A stretch of DNA of 64,000 nt, from positions 1,251,609-1,315,608 of the forward strand of contig KL647306.1 in NCBI GenBank assembly GCA_000727475.1, given 5' to 3'. The stretch comes from Sarcocystis neurona. Lineage: Eukaryota > Apicomplexa > Conoidasida > Eucoccidiorida > Sarcocystidae. Below are positions 48,301 through 59,029 of the stretch, piece after piece. Both the position numbers and the translations under genes were made by a program. How positions within the stretch are numbered: the first letter of the stretch is position 1; every line of letters starts with the position of its first letter. The notes under the pieces are model-generated. The model did not search any database and was not told the origin of the DNA. It was given only the letters and a program-made list of their open reading frames with translations.

Positions 48301-50647
48301 TATCGCATGCAGAGAGACGCGTGGCTTTTTGACTTTGAATGTAGACAGATGTATACATCTGCGTGGGGACGCGGGAGCGTCTGCGGAGACACAGAGGGAA
48401 AAGAAATGAAGGAAATCTTCTCCAGGCGTATACGCCGAGACGCACGTCAATAATTGCCTCCGTCTACTACTACCCGAACGCATGCACATGAGACCCACGA
48501 AAGAGACGCACGTATACGCACGTGGCGCTGTGGAGAACCCCGGGCATGTACGGAAGGAAACCAAGACGAGGAGAAGACCAGCAGAGAACCAGGAGAAGAC
48601 GAGAAGATTCACCCCGTCACACACTGCCCCCCTCCCTTCCCCTTCCGCGCTCGAAGACAGACTTTCGACACACACAAACACAGGGATGGCGCGGTCTCTC
48701 GTTCAGCAGCATCGAAGGAAGACGACGATCCACGTGCCTTCGACGTGAGGTGGTGCGTCGAGCATGCGCATGCGCAGAACGTCAGTGGCAAATCCACGTG
48801 GTCTTCACTTTCCTCACAGAGATGGCAGCTACATGAGAACTTCTTTTAGACACGTGCTGACACAGAAGAAGTATGACTGCCTGCAGGCACCTGCGGAGCA
48901 AGTCTCTGCACAGACATGCAGCCAGCGGGACGACTTGCCTGCATGCAGCACGCGTGCCTATGCGTACATCAGCCATACAGGGAGAAGGGAGAACTGATAT
49001 GTGAAGCCCAGTTCTTCTTCGATACGGCCCCCCCTGCAGTTGCTGCTGCCGGTACTTCTGCTGTAGCGCTCTAGCAGTCGCTCCACCACGTCTGTAGCCA
49101 CTGGGCTGCTGCTGCTACTGCGAGCGGAGACGTGCTGCTGCTTCGTGTCGCTGCTGCGACTACAATGCCTGTCCTGCAGCTGCTTCTCCTCGAAATGATA
49201 CCTGCTGCTCCTGTTCTTCATGCTGCTCTCTGCGGTGGTGAGTTCTTCTCTGCTGCTTTCTCCTCTTCCTGCTGCTGCTGCTCATTCTCCTGCTGCCCCC
49301 CTGCTTCTCGTTCTGCCTCCGCTCTTGTTATATGTGCTGCTCCTCGGCGTGGTGCTTTTGCTTCCTCTGGTGCTGCTGCTTTTACGTCGGCAAACTGCCG
49401 TACTGCTGCTGCTGCCGCCGCTCCTTTGACTGCTACTGCTGCTGCAGCTGTTTCTGCTTCTCCTGAGGACTCTGCTGCTGCTGCTTCTGTTCACGCCATT
49501 GCTAGTCGTGCGTCCTCCCCTGCTGCTTCTTCTGCTGTTGCTTCCGAGGCGTCTCCGCCTTTGCCACTTCCTTCCTGCTCCCACTACTGCTGCTCTTCCC
49601 TTCCCTCGCTGCCCCCGCTGCTACTTTCAAGTGCGCCTGCAGCTTACGCGTCTGCTGTTGGGTCTGCTGCTGCTGTCTCCCCACTTCGTCAGCTAGTTTT
49701 GCTTCTTGTACGTCCCCTTTGCTGTTCAGTTCTCTCTCTTGCTTCTGTCGCTGCTGCTTCCACCCCTGCCACTATTGCTTCCACCCCTGCTGCTGCTGTT
49801 TGTACTGCTGCTGCTGCTTTCTCCGCTACTCTTGGTGCAGCCTCTCCTGCTGCGTCCGCAAGATCTCCTGCTGCTTTACTTTGCACAGTTTCAGCAACAG
49901 ACTGCTGCTGGTCCTGCGGTGCTGCTGTCGATGCCTACCCTGGGGGAGGCTGCTGCTGCTGTCGCGATTTGTCCAGAGGATCTGTTGCTGGCGGTGCTGC
50001 TGCTGGCGGTGCTGCTGCTGGCGCTGCTGTTGCTGACGCTGCTGACGCTGCTGCTGCTGACGCTGACGATTAAGCTGACGCTACTGCTGCAGCTGACGCT
50101 ACTGGTGCTGCTGACGCTGACGATGCTGCTGACGCTTAGGCTGACGCTGGTGCTGACGCTGACGTTGCTGCTGACGCTGCTGCTGCTGCTGGCGCTGCTG
50201 CTGCAGCTGCGGTTGCTGCAGCTGTTTCTTCTTCTACCTCTTTAGCTTCTTGAACAGACAGAGTGTCATGCTGCTGGGGGGGTGCTGCTAGATTCTCACC
50301 GTTAATTTAAACGGAGCGCTCTCCTTAGAAGAGGAGAAAAGCATCTGCGGCTTCGCCGTCGGGAGTGGCTGCTTCGGGTCGGGTGAAGGAACCGGCCCGT
50401 CGATCGTCAGCGTTGCCGTGTCTTCTCCCACGAACGACTCGAAACGACTGCAGCAGCAGCAGCAGAGACAAGGTGGACGCATAGAAGAAGAAGCAGCAGC
50501 GGCAGACAGGATGAGAAATAGAAGAGGAGGGAAAGTGTGGGGCCGTCACGAGTCGACGACGGCACTCCGAAGGCAGCGACAGAACCAGCAGCACGTACCG
50601 CAACTGAGGATAAGCAGCAGCAGCAGCGCCCGCCGAGCGGAAAGCAT
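45152..50647 (-). CDS. p24/emp24-family (TMED) ER-Golgi cargo receptor
   Basis: Four exons join: 50647-50586, 50447-50300, 47250-46996 and 45337-45152, encoding 216 aa, the usual p24 size. Seen in order are an N-terminal Leu-rich signal (MLSARRALLLLLILS), a GOLD domain from CRFESFVGED to APFKLT-ITLPGTYRLCTTN, an amphipathic coiled coil (THTDKLRDLSNKVVELANAL), and a C-terminal membrane helix (WKVLQMGVQIVLSGIQVYAV) with a short tail RSRFEVKTIV. p24 proteins cycle between ER and Golgi in COPII/COPI vesicles; the FEV...V tail is closest to TMED2 (beta class). Oddities: the tail has one Phe instead of FF and no KKxx, and a Gly/Ser/Ala/Pro run of about 30 residues sits between GOLD and coiled coil. 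Exons 2-4 are secure; exon 1 is inferred from phase, signal peptide and the expected Cys. A closely related trafficking role is known for the family, not shown here. Confidence 0.82.
45380..45672. repeat. 108-bp tandem repeat, about 2.5 copies
   Basis: AGCTCCCCCCGCTTTAACAG begins units at 45407, 45515 and 45623. The 108-bp period is a multiple of three and is open in frames on both strands (plus: SPRFNSNRAEVVRPINCSS). It lies in the last intron of the p24 gene, about 40 nt from the terminal exon. Confidence 0.92.
46430..46795. repeat. (ACATAT)n simple repeat
   Basis: Over 350 bp of CATACA/ACATATAT words in the third intron of the p24 gene; open in both directions as Tyr/Ile/His frames. Confidence 0.9.
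46996..47250 (-). other. p24 exon 3 (second half of GOLD, coiled coil)
   Basis: This follows ATGTGTGCAG and encodes ITLPGTYRLCTTNRVNYTQT, a low-complexity linker, and DKLRDLSNKVVEL, with donor GAGCTG | GTACGT in phase 0. Confidence 0.87.
47283..47345. repeat. 37-bp direct repeat
   Basis: GGTCGCGCCCATCCCGCGCA followed by TGCAGA occurs at 47283 and again at 47320, with the spacer TCTCCTGCA. It lies just upstream (on the transcript) of the acceptor of p24 exon 3. Confidence 0.8.
47473..47672. repeat. 16-bp minisatellite, about 12 copies, each with a GTGTC/GACAC palindrome
   Basis: Unit CGTGACACCCGGCTGT, with C/T and G/C variants, repeats every 16 bp. Neighbouring units create GTGTCGTGACAC, whose arms are complementary around a 2-nt centre. 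It lies in intron 2 of the p24 gene. Confidence 0.92.
47680..50299. other. Intron 2 of p24 gene, distal part
   Basis: This is GAGACA-, TATA- and CTG-rich. At 49132-50250 the plus strand is open for 313 codons purely from GCTGCT repeats (Ala/Leu), which is not a gene. Confidence 0.5.
50030..50190. repeat. (GCTGAC/GCTGCT)n tract
   Basis: Hexamer-like GCTGACGCTGACGATGCTGC words over about 160 bp, inside p24 intron 2. Confidence 0.8.
50300..50447 (-). other. p24 exon 2 (first half of GOLD)
   Basis: This follows CTGCTGCAG and encodes RFESFVGEDTATLTIDGP to KESAPFKLT, with donor TTAACG | GTGAGA in phase 0. Confidence 0.82.
50586..50647 (-). other. p24 exon 1 (signal peptide), tentative
   Basis: This encodes MLSARRALLLLLILSCGTC plus a Cys codon split TG | T. 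Donor GCTG | GTTCTG gives the required phase 2 and supplies the first conserved Cys of p24 proteins. A stronger-looking donor 13 nt earlier (GCG | GTACGT, at 50598) gives the wrong phase for this ATG. Confidence 0.5.
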
Positions 50648-51950
50648 CGGCAGGAGGAGCAGGAGCAGCACGAGCAGTAGGAGCAGCAGCAGCAGGAGCG
50701 GCAGCAGCAGGAGCGGCAGCAGCAGGAGCAGCAGCAGCAGCAAGCGCAGCAGCAGCAGCCGAAGGGAAGCAGCAGCAGCACGAGCCGAGGGGAAAGGAGC
50801 AGGAGCAGCAGCGGCGGCAACAGCAAGTGAAGACGGGCTCAGTCGTAGCAGCAATCGACCGGAACGTAGTGGCAGCAAAAAGTGAACGCGGGGGGGGGGG
50901 GGCGGGCGAGCAGCAGCAGCCCACGTGCAGGACGCGGCAGCAGCAGTAGCGGCGAATGAAGAGGGGCAGCAGTCGCAGCAGCACGTAGGCAACAGCAGAC
51001 AGAGAAACGCGCTGCAACAGCAAATGTCGAGCAGCAGCAGCAGCAGTGAAGAGTGCGGAGGGTTGCAGACGCGCAGCCGAGTCCGACACACCCAGAAGGG
51101 ACGCAGTAGTCGAACGGGCGCACAGGAAGGCCAGCAGCAGCAGCGGCAGTCGCAACAGATCCGGAAGGAGCAGCAGCCGAGGTAGTGCAGCAGCAGTGAC
51201 GGCCAAATATAGCAGAACACGGGGAGACACCGCCGCAGACGCGTGCGGCTGCAGCAGGACGCGACGACAGCAGCGGCAGAGCAGCAGCAGCAGCAACGAA
51301 GAAGAACAGCGGTAGTGGCTGCAAGGAGGCAGAAAGGCAGCGTCCGGGCAGCCGCGCAGAGAGTCCCCGAGCCAGCCGGGCGTCCAGAAGACCCGCGGAA
51401 GCATGAGCAGCAGCAGCAGCAGGAAAACGAAGAAGAAGAACAGGAATTCTTCAGGAAAGAGACAGCGGGGGAAGCGACAGAGCCGCAGCAGCAGGGCAGC
51501 AGCAAAGTACAGCAGGCAGCAACGAACAAGGAAAACGCCGCAGCCACCTCCTCGCTCCCGTAGAAGAGCAGCTGCAGACGGTCCATGTCTGCTTCACGCC
51601 TACGCAAGGAGCCCGTCCTGTCGTCTTCACATATGTAGAGACATACACATGGGGTGATGCAGAGGTATACTTCTACACAGACATGCTTCCACATACATCT
51701 CTTCCTACCCTGGCGCACATACGTGGACTTACACACACGCATAGTTGTTACGCATGCACACACACATACAGAGACACATAGATGGATATCTATGAGACCG
51801 CACATATTTCCCCGCAGAAACGTATATAAACGTGCGTACTTCCACAGCCGTATACATCTACATGTGTAAATGAACAGATGGACACAGACAGATGTGGAGG
51901 TCCTCCCGACAGCGTGAAGTGGACTGATGGACGGCAAGAGACACAAACAC

Positions 51951-52930
51951 GCTCGTCGACACACGTGTGCGGATGCGGTGTATGTACACCNNNNNNNNNN
52001 NNNNNNNNNNNNNNNNNNNNNNNNNNNNNNNNNNNNNNNNNNNNNNNNNNNNNNNNNNNNNNNNNNNNNNNNNNNNNNNNNNNNNNNNNNNNNNNNNNNN
52101 NNNNNNNNNNNNNNNNNNNNNNNNNNNNNNNNNNNNNNNNNNNNNNNNNNNNNNNNNNNNNNNNNNNNNNNNNNNNNNNNNNNNNNNNNNNNNNNNNNNN
52201 NNNNNNNNNNNNNNNNNNNNNNNNNNNNNNNNNNNNNNNNNNNNNNNNNNNNNNNNNNNNNNNNNNNNNNNNNNNNNNNNNNNNNNNNNNNNNNNNNNNN
52301 NNNNNNNNNNNNNNNNNNNNNNNNNNNNNNNNNNNNNNNNNNNNNNNNNNNNNNNNNNNNNNNNNNNNNNNNNNNNNNNNNNNNNNNNNNNNNNNNNNNN
52401 NNNNNNNNNNNNNNNNNNNNNNNNNNNNNNNNNNNNNNNNNNNNNNNNNNNNNNNNNNNNNNNNNNNNNNNNNNNNNNNNNNNNNNNNNNNNNNNNNNNN
52501 NNNNNNNNNNNNNNNNNNNNNNNNNNNNNNNNNNNNNNNNNNNNNNNNNNNNNNNNNNNNNNNNNNNNNNNNNNNNNNNNNNNNNNNNNNNNNNNNNNNN
52601 NNNNNNNNNNNNNNNNNNNNNNNNNNNNNNNNNNNNNNNNNNNNNNNNNNNNNNNNNNNNNNNNNNNNNNNNNNNNNNNNNNNNNNNNNNNNNNNNNNNN
52701 NNNNNNNNNNNNNNNNTGAACAGTCAGCAGGGCTGCCGAAGTGACACGACGCGCACGTATATCCCGTCGACACACACGTGTGCGGATGCGGTGTACGTAC
52801 ACCTGAACAGTCAGCAGGGCTGCCGAAGTGACACGACGCGCACGTACATCCCGTCGACACACACGTGTGCGGATGCGGTGTACGTACACCTGAACAGTCA
52901 GCAGGGCTGCCGACGTGACACGACGCGCAT
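51951..52930. repeat. 87-bp minisatellite interrupted by the assembly gap
   Basis: Complete units start at 52717 and 52804 and a partial one at 52891 (each begins TGAACAGTCAGCAGGGCTGC). The 40 bases before the gap (51951-51990) match the 3' end of the unit, so the array spans the gap. Its 726 Ns equal 8.3 units if the gap length is real. Confidence 0.88.
51991..52716. other. Assembly gap (726 N)
   Basis: A run of N. Open frames reported across it are meaningless. Confidence 0.99.
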
Positions 52931-53966
52931 GTGCAGTGGCGTGTGTGTTAATGCGTTGCCGACATGCAAGTGCGTACACCTGCGTGTGTTTTTTTTGTAC
53001 GGGCCGAGACACGGAGGAAACTCCCGTCGAGAAGATGAACTTCGTTGCCTTCCATCTTCTCTCTCACGAGCATGCGAAGAGACGGATGCCCACGTGGGTG
53101 TGTCCGCACGCATGCAGGAAGGTAGAGACAGGGTGGGAGACACGCGCCGGGCAGGAGCGCAGACAGCCAGACACACATGCACACATACGTCGTGGCCCAT
53201 ATATACGCATCTACGGCAGCCAGACACACATATACGCATACGTAGTGATCCACACACACGCATCTTCGTGTATATATATATATATATATGTGCGCACACC
53301 CAGCCAAGCAGGTAGACGCCGGCGCATGCAGACACACGCAGCCCGTCCACAGGGACACGTGGTTGTTATGTATGTAGATAGCGCGAGACAGCCGCGCAGG
53401 CTAGGCAGATAGAGGCGTGCGCACGTCCAAGCTTGGCTCTACGTCATACGCATGCGCATCAGAGAGACAAAAGGAAGCCACACACGGCGGACCACGCAGA
53501 ACAGCTACCAACGTGGTGCCACACAGAAGGGCACGCGTGCTCCTCCCCCCCCCCCCCCCCCGACCACGTCCCCTGGTCTGGCCGTCTTCGTGCGGCGATA
53601 GGCACATACACGCATGCAGAGAGAAGCAGGTTCAAATAAGCGACGGGGCAGGAAGCTGGGAAGCAGCAACTCTGCGGGCGTGCAGTGATGCGTCACGCTC
53701 ATGCGTATATATGACAAAGACCCGGGACGCGCTGCAGGTCCCCCACACACACCAACACGCCGTCAGGCAAACAGACAGGGAGATCGACGGAGACGGAGAC
53801 GGCGAGACAGAGATAGAGGAAGGGGCCGTGCACCCAGCACACACACGCAGAGAGAAATCGCTGCGGAAGTCCTTGCAGTCGGTTACATGTGGAAGCACAT
53901 GCAAACAGGCAGAGAGAGAGACACAGAGAGGTAGGTAGATAGGCGCTGCCACACGTATCCCCGCAG

Positions 53967-55080
53967 GTGATTGAGGTGCGCAGGGGGATTCTGGTGTGCA
54001 GCAGCAAGCCAGAAAGGAAGAAGAAGAAAGGAATGCAGTGCCCGGCGAAGTGGCCCAGCAGCATGGGTTACTCGCTGCCAGGCGAGAGAACAGAGAGCGG
54101 ACGGCGCTGCCTCTTGACGCGAGGCGACGTAAACTCCGCAGAAGACAGACGCTCCCTGGGGGAGAAGAAAAAGAGTGAAGACAAAGAAGATCGGAAGGAG
54201 GAGAAGGAAGAAAAGGAGGAAGAGTGGAACAGGGAGAGGATGAAGAAGAAAAACGAATGAGGAGGAAGGTGATGCAGGGCAGAGTCATGGAAAGGAAGGG
54301 ACGCGGTGGGTGCCGAAGTTGCCCCGGCGTACGGGGCGGCGGCACAGAAGAAACTGCAGAAAAGAAGGAAGATCGGAGGGCACAGGAGGGAGAAGGAGAA
54401 TTAAGAAGCTGGAAACGGAAGAGAGGGACTCTACATTCGGTGTGTGTATGTGCAGAAGTGTGCGACCAAGATAAGGTAGATAATAATTTACCCCTGCAGG
54501 CTCCACGGAGCCTGGTTGATAGGCGCGTAGAAACATTGGCTAGAGCCGCTCCGAAGTTCGAGAACGACGGCTGCTGCTGGCTGGCAAAAGAGCGGCGACG
54601 ACAGGCAAAGAAGAGAAAGCACCGAAGCGGCAGCAGCCACGGCAGCAGGGCGGTAACACGCCGCAGCAAAGCGGCCACCAGCACCGCCAGCAGCGCCCGA
54701 GCGGAAAAGAGCAGCTGCTGTTGCACGTGGAGGAGCAGGAGAGGAAGAAGACGCGGCGAAGGAAGATGAAGAAGAACGGACAACTTCTCGTTCTCCACCA
54801 CTTTTCGTACGGGGGGATGGCGCCTGCCGGTCGTGAACAGCTGCTGCTGGCGCTGCGGAACCAGCAGTGCCAACACATGCAACGGGAAGGCGTTTTTTCT
54901 CGAGAGGACGGCCGCCCCTGCTGCTTCTTCCCGAAGTGTAAAACGCAGTTCCACCGGGAAGGACCGACTTTTGATCGCGCTGCTGACACCGCAAGTGCTG
55001 CCGCTGCAGCAGCGCGGAGTCACGAGACGGCATTGTCGCAGAAAGTCAACGCAAAGAAGAAAAAGAAAGTTCAGGAGTAG
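53967..55080 (+). CDS. Hypothetical protein, three phase-0 exons, N-terminus missing
   Basis: The model is 53967-54128, 54500-54652 and 54715-55080 with a TAG stop, 226 aa. Exon a follows TATCCCCGCAG and encodes VIEVRRGILVCSSKPERKK to GYSLPGERTESGRRCLLTRGD, with donor GGCGAC | GTAAAC. Exon b follows TTACCCCTGCAG and encodes APRSLVDRRVETLARAAPKF to KKRKHR, with donor GGGCG | GTAACA. Exon c follows AAGAGCAG and carries LHHFSYGGMAPAGREQLL, a CCFFPKC stretch and a Lys-rich end. All junctions are phase 0. The last intron would be only 62 nt, which is suspiciously short, so exon c may not belong. The basic composition suggests a nuclear or ribosome-associated protein, but no family is recognised. 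It is divergent from the p24 gene. Confidence 0.4.
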
Positions 55081-55431
55081 CCCTACGAGAGAGACGGGAC
55101 GGCCGCAACAGCAGCCGCACAACGCGGAGAGAGAAGAAGGGAAGAGGGAAATGAAGCACGACTATCGAATGTGCACGGTCCAGCAGGGACGGCTCACAAA
55201 AATGCAGTGCAGACTCAGTTTACAAAAATCGACAATCAAGCGTCCACGCAAAGAAGAAAAAAAAGCGAGCCCCTGCCTCGCGGGCCCTGGGCTCCTGTGA
55301 CTTCTTGCTGTTGCACCGCTGCTGCTGCTGCTGCTGCGCGGATCCCGCGGTGCTGCTCCTCTGTCCGTCCGTAGCGGAACGGCAGTGGCGACTTCCGCTG
55401 CTGACCCGGTGAACCGACGCAGGCGGTCGAC

Positions 55432-55908
55432 ATGAGCGAGCGAACGGTGTCAACAGACACATGCAGACACCGAAAACTGCTGGGAAAGCGGGACCAGGAG
55501 AAACAATATTCAGCAGGCAACAACGCGAAGTCCTTCGAGCAACCTCTGAACCCGCGCACGCAACCGCTTTTCTCACGAGCACAACGAGCTGGAGCAACAC
55601 CAGGAGGGGAACAGCAGCCACACCACGAGGGGAACAGCAGCGACACCAGTAGTCAAAGAAACAGCAGCAGCAGCAGAAGGAAGAGCAAATGCAGCAGCAG
55701 CGGCAGCAGCAGCAGCACGCGCAGGAGCACGAGCAGCGGGAGCAGTTGTCGGGCGAGATCGCTGCGCGCTGAGGCAGGAAGAACGGGCGATAGCAGAAGT
55801 ACCCTTATGCCTAATATAGCGTTGGAACAGCAGGCAGGCGGCAAGGGCCGGAAAGCGACAGCCCAACATCGATTTGTGTCGGGTGGTGTGTGTGTCCGAC
55901 TATTTTAA
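55432..55908 (+). CDS. Possible small Ser/Gln-rich ORF
   Basis: This is 158 codons from ATG to TAA, starting MSERTVSTDTCRHRKLLGKR. Residues 60-120 are Ser/Arg/Gln repeat. An overlapping frame (55461-55652, starting MQTPKTAGKAGPGETIF) is about as plausible. It ends exactly where the sequence changes from repeat-rich to repeat-poor. No domain is seen. Confidence 0.22.
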   Translation: MSERTVSTDTCRHRKLLGKRDQEKQYSAGNNAKSFEQPLNPRTQPLFSRAQRAGATPGGEQQPHHEGNSSDTSSQRNSSSSRRKSKCSSSGSSSSTRRSTSSGSSCRARSLRAEAGRTGDSRSTLMPNIALEQQAGGKGRKATAQHRFVSGGVCVRLF

Positions 55909-55909
55909 T

Positions 55910-57550
55910 ATTGTACACGTTGATTCTTTCTATCCTACACACATTCGAGTCTATGTATGCATTGCCTCCCTCCGTCCCCCACGGGTATCGTACGTACGTA
56001 CGCGCTTATTACTTGTTTCCTCACGCATTCTCGTGTGTATAAACGCGATGGATATTCTGGAAGGACGTAACGCAGTAGGTAGACGCTGCGGATAATATTC
56101 ACCCCTACACGCCTACACCACGGTCCTCCACATACGCGCCTGTGCAAGTACACAACTACTATTGCTTTTTTCATGCTTACCTATTCTCTGTTAGCAGCAC
56201 CTTTAGAAGGCCGCACTTTGTAGATTCCTAATACAGCAGCACACAGACTTGCTGTGTGTGTGTGTGTGTTCTGCGGGGAAACTGAAGCGCATACACATAT
56301 AAGTGTACAAAAGCAAGCCGAGCACTACCGTGAAACGGAGACGCTAGTGTTGCGCACCAGCTCTGGGGGTGTGGTCATGAGCCGAGGAGTGTGCCGATAT
56401 TTTTCTCGTTGCAGTTCTGGCGCAGTGCCTGCGCAGCTGGTTTCTACATTAGATGCGCAGCCACCTGTCCCGCACGGACTGACTGAATACCCTGGTTTGC
56501 CACGTAGATACTATATATGCATACACGAGTACACGTGTGTGTGTGTGTGTGTTTGAGCCCCTGGTAGAATTGTCGGTGCCTTCCTTGTGTGGCCCTGATG
56601 AGACTCCTGCAGAGAATTTATTGCTGCGCTGCGTAAACCCCCGACGTCGCGCAAACGCGCTAAATGGTATGCGGCTCGTGACACTCCGACCGAATCATCC
56701 GTAAATATGTACCATAGAGAGAAGCACTAGAGCAGAGAGAACAGTAGGTTGTCTCATAGTGCGATACACAAACGTAGGCCGCAGGAGACGGAATAGAATT
56801 TCACTACAGTTGTGTGCCGTGCAGACGACTGCTACCTCAGAGAATTCATTAGCCAGGTCTGCGCGCTATTTATACCGCAAATGCTCACGCGGGTGAGTAG
56901 TCCGTAATATTTATCTGCAACCTGCGTGACTTCAGTATTTGAGACCTGAACTCGTAGTTCTTTCATATTATACAGAACGACTATCGACAGCTCGAAAATG
57001 ATAACAGAGTACTGTATGTACGACACCAAAGAACTGTGTGTCGTGGGATGCTGTTTCATCCGTCCTTTAAGAACGTGAAGCGATTGCCTGCTGCGAGGCC
57101 ATGTCCAGTACCCTCCGTAGTATTCCACAGATGATTAGCGTCCTGACTGGGACGCCACTTTGTGTGGGTGAAGTGCTGGCATATCAAAGTCGCTAATAGT
57201 TTGAAGTTTAGAGTGCTGCTGGAATATCCGTTGCGCCAACAAATATATGTGTGAGACGCGTCGAAGACGAGGAAGAGAGAGAGAGGTAGAGAAAGAGAGT
57301 GGGAGGAAACAAAAGCAGCAGGTAGGTAACACAGACCAAACAATCCCCTCGTCACACACGCACAAGAAAGTGAGAGGAGAGGAAAGCAACACACACCAAA
57401 CAATCCCGTCGTCACGCACCTGCCTGTATTCGAAAGAGGAACGTGCTTCTGCGCAGTTAACTTCGGCCTCGGCGGCGCAGCAGCAGCCTACGTTTTGAGC
57501 AGGCTTTGAAGGACCCGCAGCAACAACAGCAGAGCTCCATCAACAGGGAA
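55910..57550. other. Repeat-poor stretch, no supported gene
   Basis: This is of ordinary composition with frequent stops in all frames. A CAAACAATCCC.TCGTCAC word is duplicated about 60 bp apart (57337 and 57397). Nothing else is seen. Confidence 0.4.
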
Positions 57551-57551
57551 G

Positions 57552-58977
57552 CTAAGACGCCGCCGGGTCGCATATGATTTTGTCCACAACGTCCTGCAAC
57601 TGCAGCAGCTGGCAACCGCAGCATTGGGCAAATGCAGCAGCGGGCGTCTGCACGCTACAAGTGCAACGGGAGCTTTCAAAATGGTGCAGCAGCAGCTCCT
57701 GCTGTGGCGTTCCCTCAGTAGAGGGAGCGGGGCTGGACACCACACGCTGTTGAAACAACGGGACTGTTCAGGCTATAGGACGAGAAGCTGCTCCTTTTCC
57801 TCTGCAGCAAGTCGTGTGAGTTTCCTCGTCTTGCGTTTGTAACACAGTAGTAGCTGCAGCAGCGGGTGTCAATTCGGGCTGCAGCACCGCGGATGTACCA
57901 CACAAGCTGAGCGGCACGTGTGGATTACATGCGGTAGCACACAGCGCGTCCAGTTTACGCGCTGCAGCAAAGTGGTGAATTGAGCAGCACGTGTAGTCTA
58001 TGCCGGCAGCAGCAGGAGGAGGTGCAGCTGTTTTGCAGCGGCAGTTAACGCGTTTCAACGCTGCTGCAGCAGCAGCTGTAGCCTCCACGTGACGCGGTAT
58101 GTATTTCATGCTGCAGCAAGGCACACACACAAATGCCCTCGGAGCCAGCACCTTTCTCTTCGGAAAAAGGGGCAGGTGTACTTCTAAGGTAAAGAAGGAG
58201 CTTTAGGTTCTAATGGCAGCACATCCGGAGCCTAGAAACAGCAGCAGCAGGCGCGGCGCAGCCACGCACCACACGAAGGGGCCACAAGTATATGAGTGTT
58301 GTCAGACGCCACCAAGAAGAACGTGTGCGTGATTCTGGGGTGCAGTGCATGACAATTCATGTATTTCAAAGCAGCACCAGTCACGGTTACCGACGAGAAA
58401 CACAGGTATTGCTGCTCAAGAAAACTTTTTCCCGCATCCGTCCCCACCTTAGTGCACAAGTTGTGATAGCTGTCGTGTTGTATGCAGACATATGTGTACA
58501 CGTGCATGTACTTCAGCTGCTTCCCTCCCTTGCTGTAGTATCTCTAGTCAAACGAGTGTGCACAAAGCAGTATATGGTATGAAACTATTTGTGCATAGGG
58601 AGCTATGCTATCTGAGTGCCACACTCTGCAGCGGTTACACCATCTGGAAGCTTCTTCGTGTTCCATCTGGCGGTTGCTGCTGTTGCTGCTCGTGTGAAAC
58701 GGCACGACGTCAAAGGCACTTAGCAGCAGCAGCAGCCTGGTAGGACACAGCCCGTGTACTTTTCCACAGGAGGCACGTACCCCCGTACTCGCCTACGTAA
58801 TGCGCATACCCGCGAACGTATGTAGGTCTCCCTAACCACAGACGCAGGTGCGGCGTCGAACTCATAATCGTCCAATGGTCCTCTCACATGGAAGCGTACG
58901 GGTGAGAGATATGCTTCCCCTGAATGTGCTCGCACTATATACGTGTGTGACAACCAGCTGGGATTATATCTATCCAT
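57552..58977 (-). other. Cluster of coding-like Cys-containing frames, unassigned
   Basis: Four minus-strand frames look more protein-like than their surroundings. The first, 58977-58720, reads MDRYNPSWLSHTYIV and PVRFHVRGPLDDYEFDAAP. The second, near 58440-58232, reads YLCFSSVTVTGAALKYMN. The third, 58151-57768, reads [20 protein letters not shown] and then several Cys. The fourth, 57758-57552, reads FESSRCTCSVQTPAAAFAQC. A donor-like CGCGG | GTATGC and an acceptor-like TTTCAACAG suggest splicing, but phases could not be made to agree throughout. It could be a multi-exon Cys-rich protein, a decayed gene or chance. Confidence 0.25.
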
Positions 58978-59029
58978 CAACACATATATGTACGCCCACG
59001 TGCAGGCCAATGAGGACACTCACACGTAG

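Larger units (their letters stand above)
50648..53966. other. Intergenic/unassigned between p24 and the plus-strand candidate
   Basis: This is CAG-rich on the plus strand to about 51580, followed by CA/TA-rich sequence, the 87-bp array and gap, then CACACA-rich sequence. The minus-strand 472-codon frame (51964-50546) is Cys/Leu-rich repeat translation. Upstream exons of the plus-strand candidate gene may lie here or in the gap. Confidence 0.35.

Noticed and set aside
51990..52720. Frames of 250-470 codons containing X
   Set aside because: They cross the run of N.
53632..55122. 496-codon minus-strand frame
   Set aside because: Leu/Ser/Pro-rich antisense of the better supported plus-strand exons; no motif.
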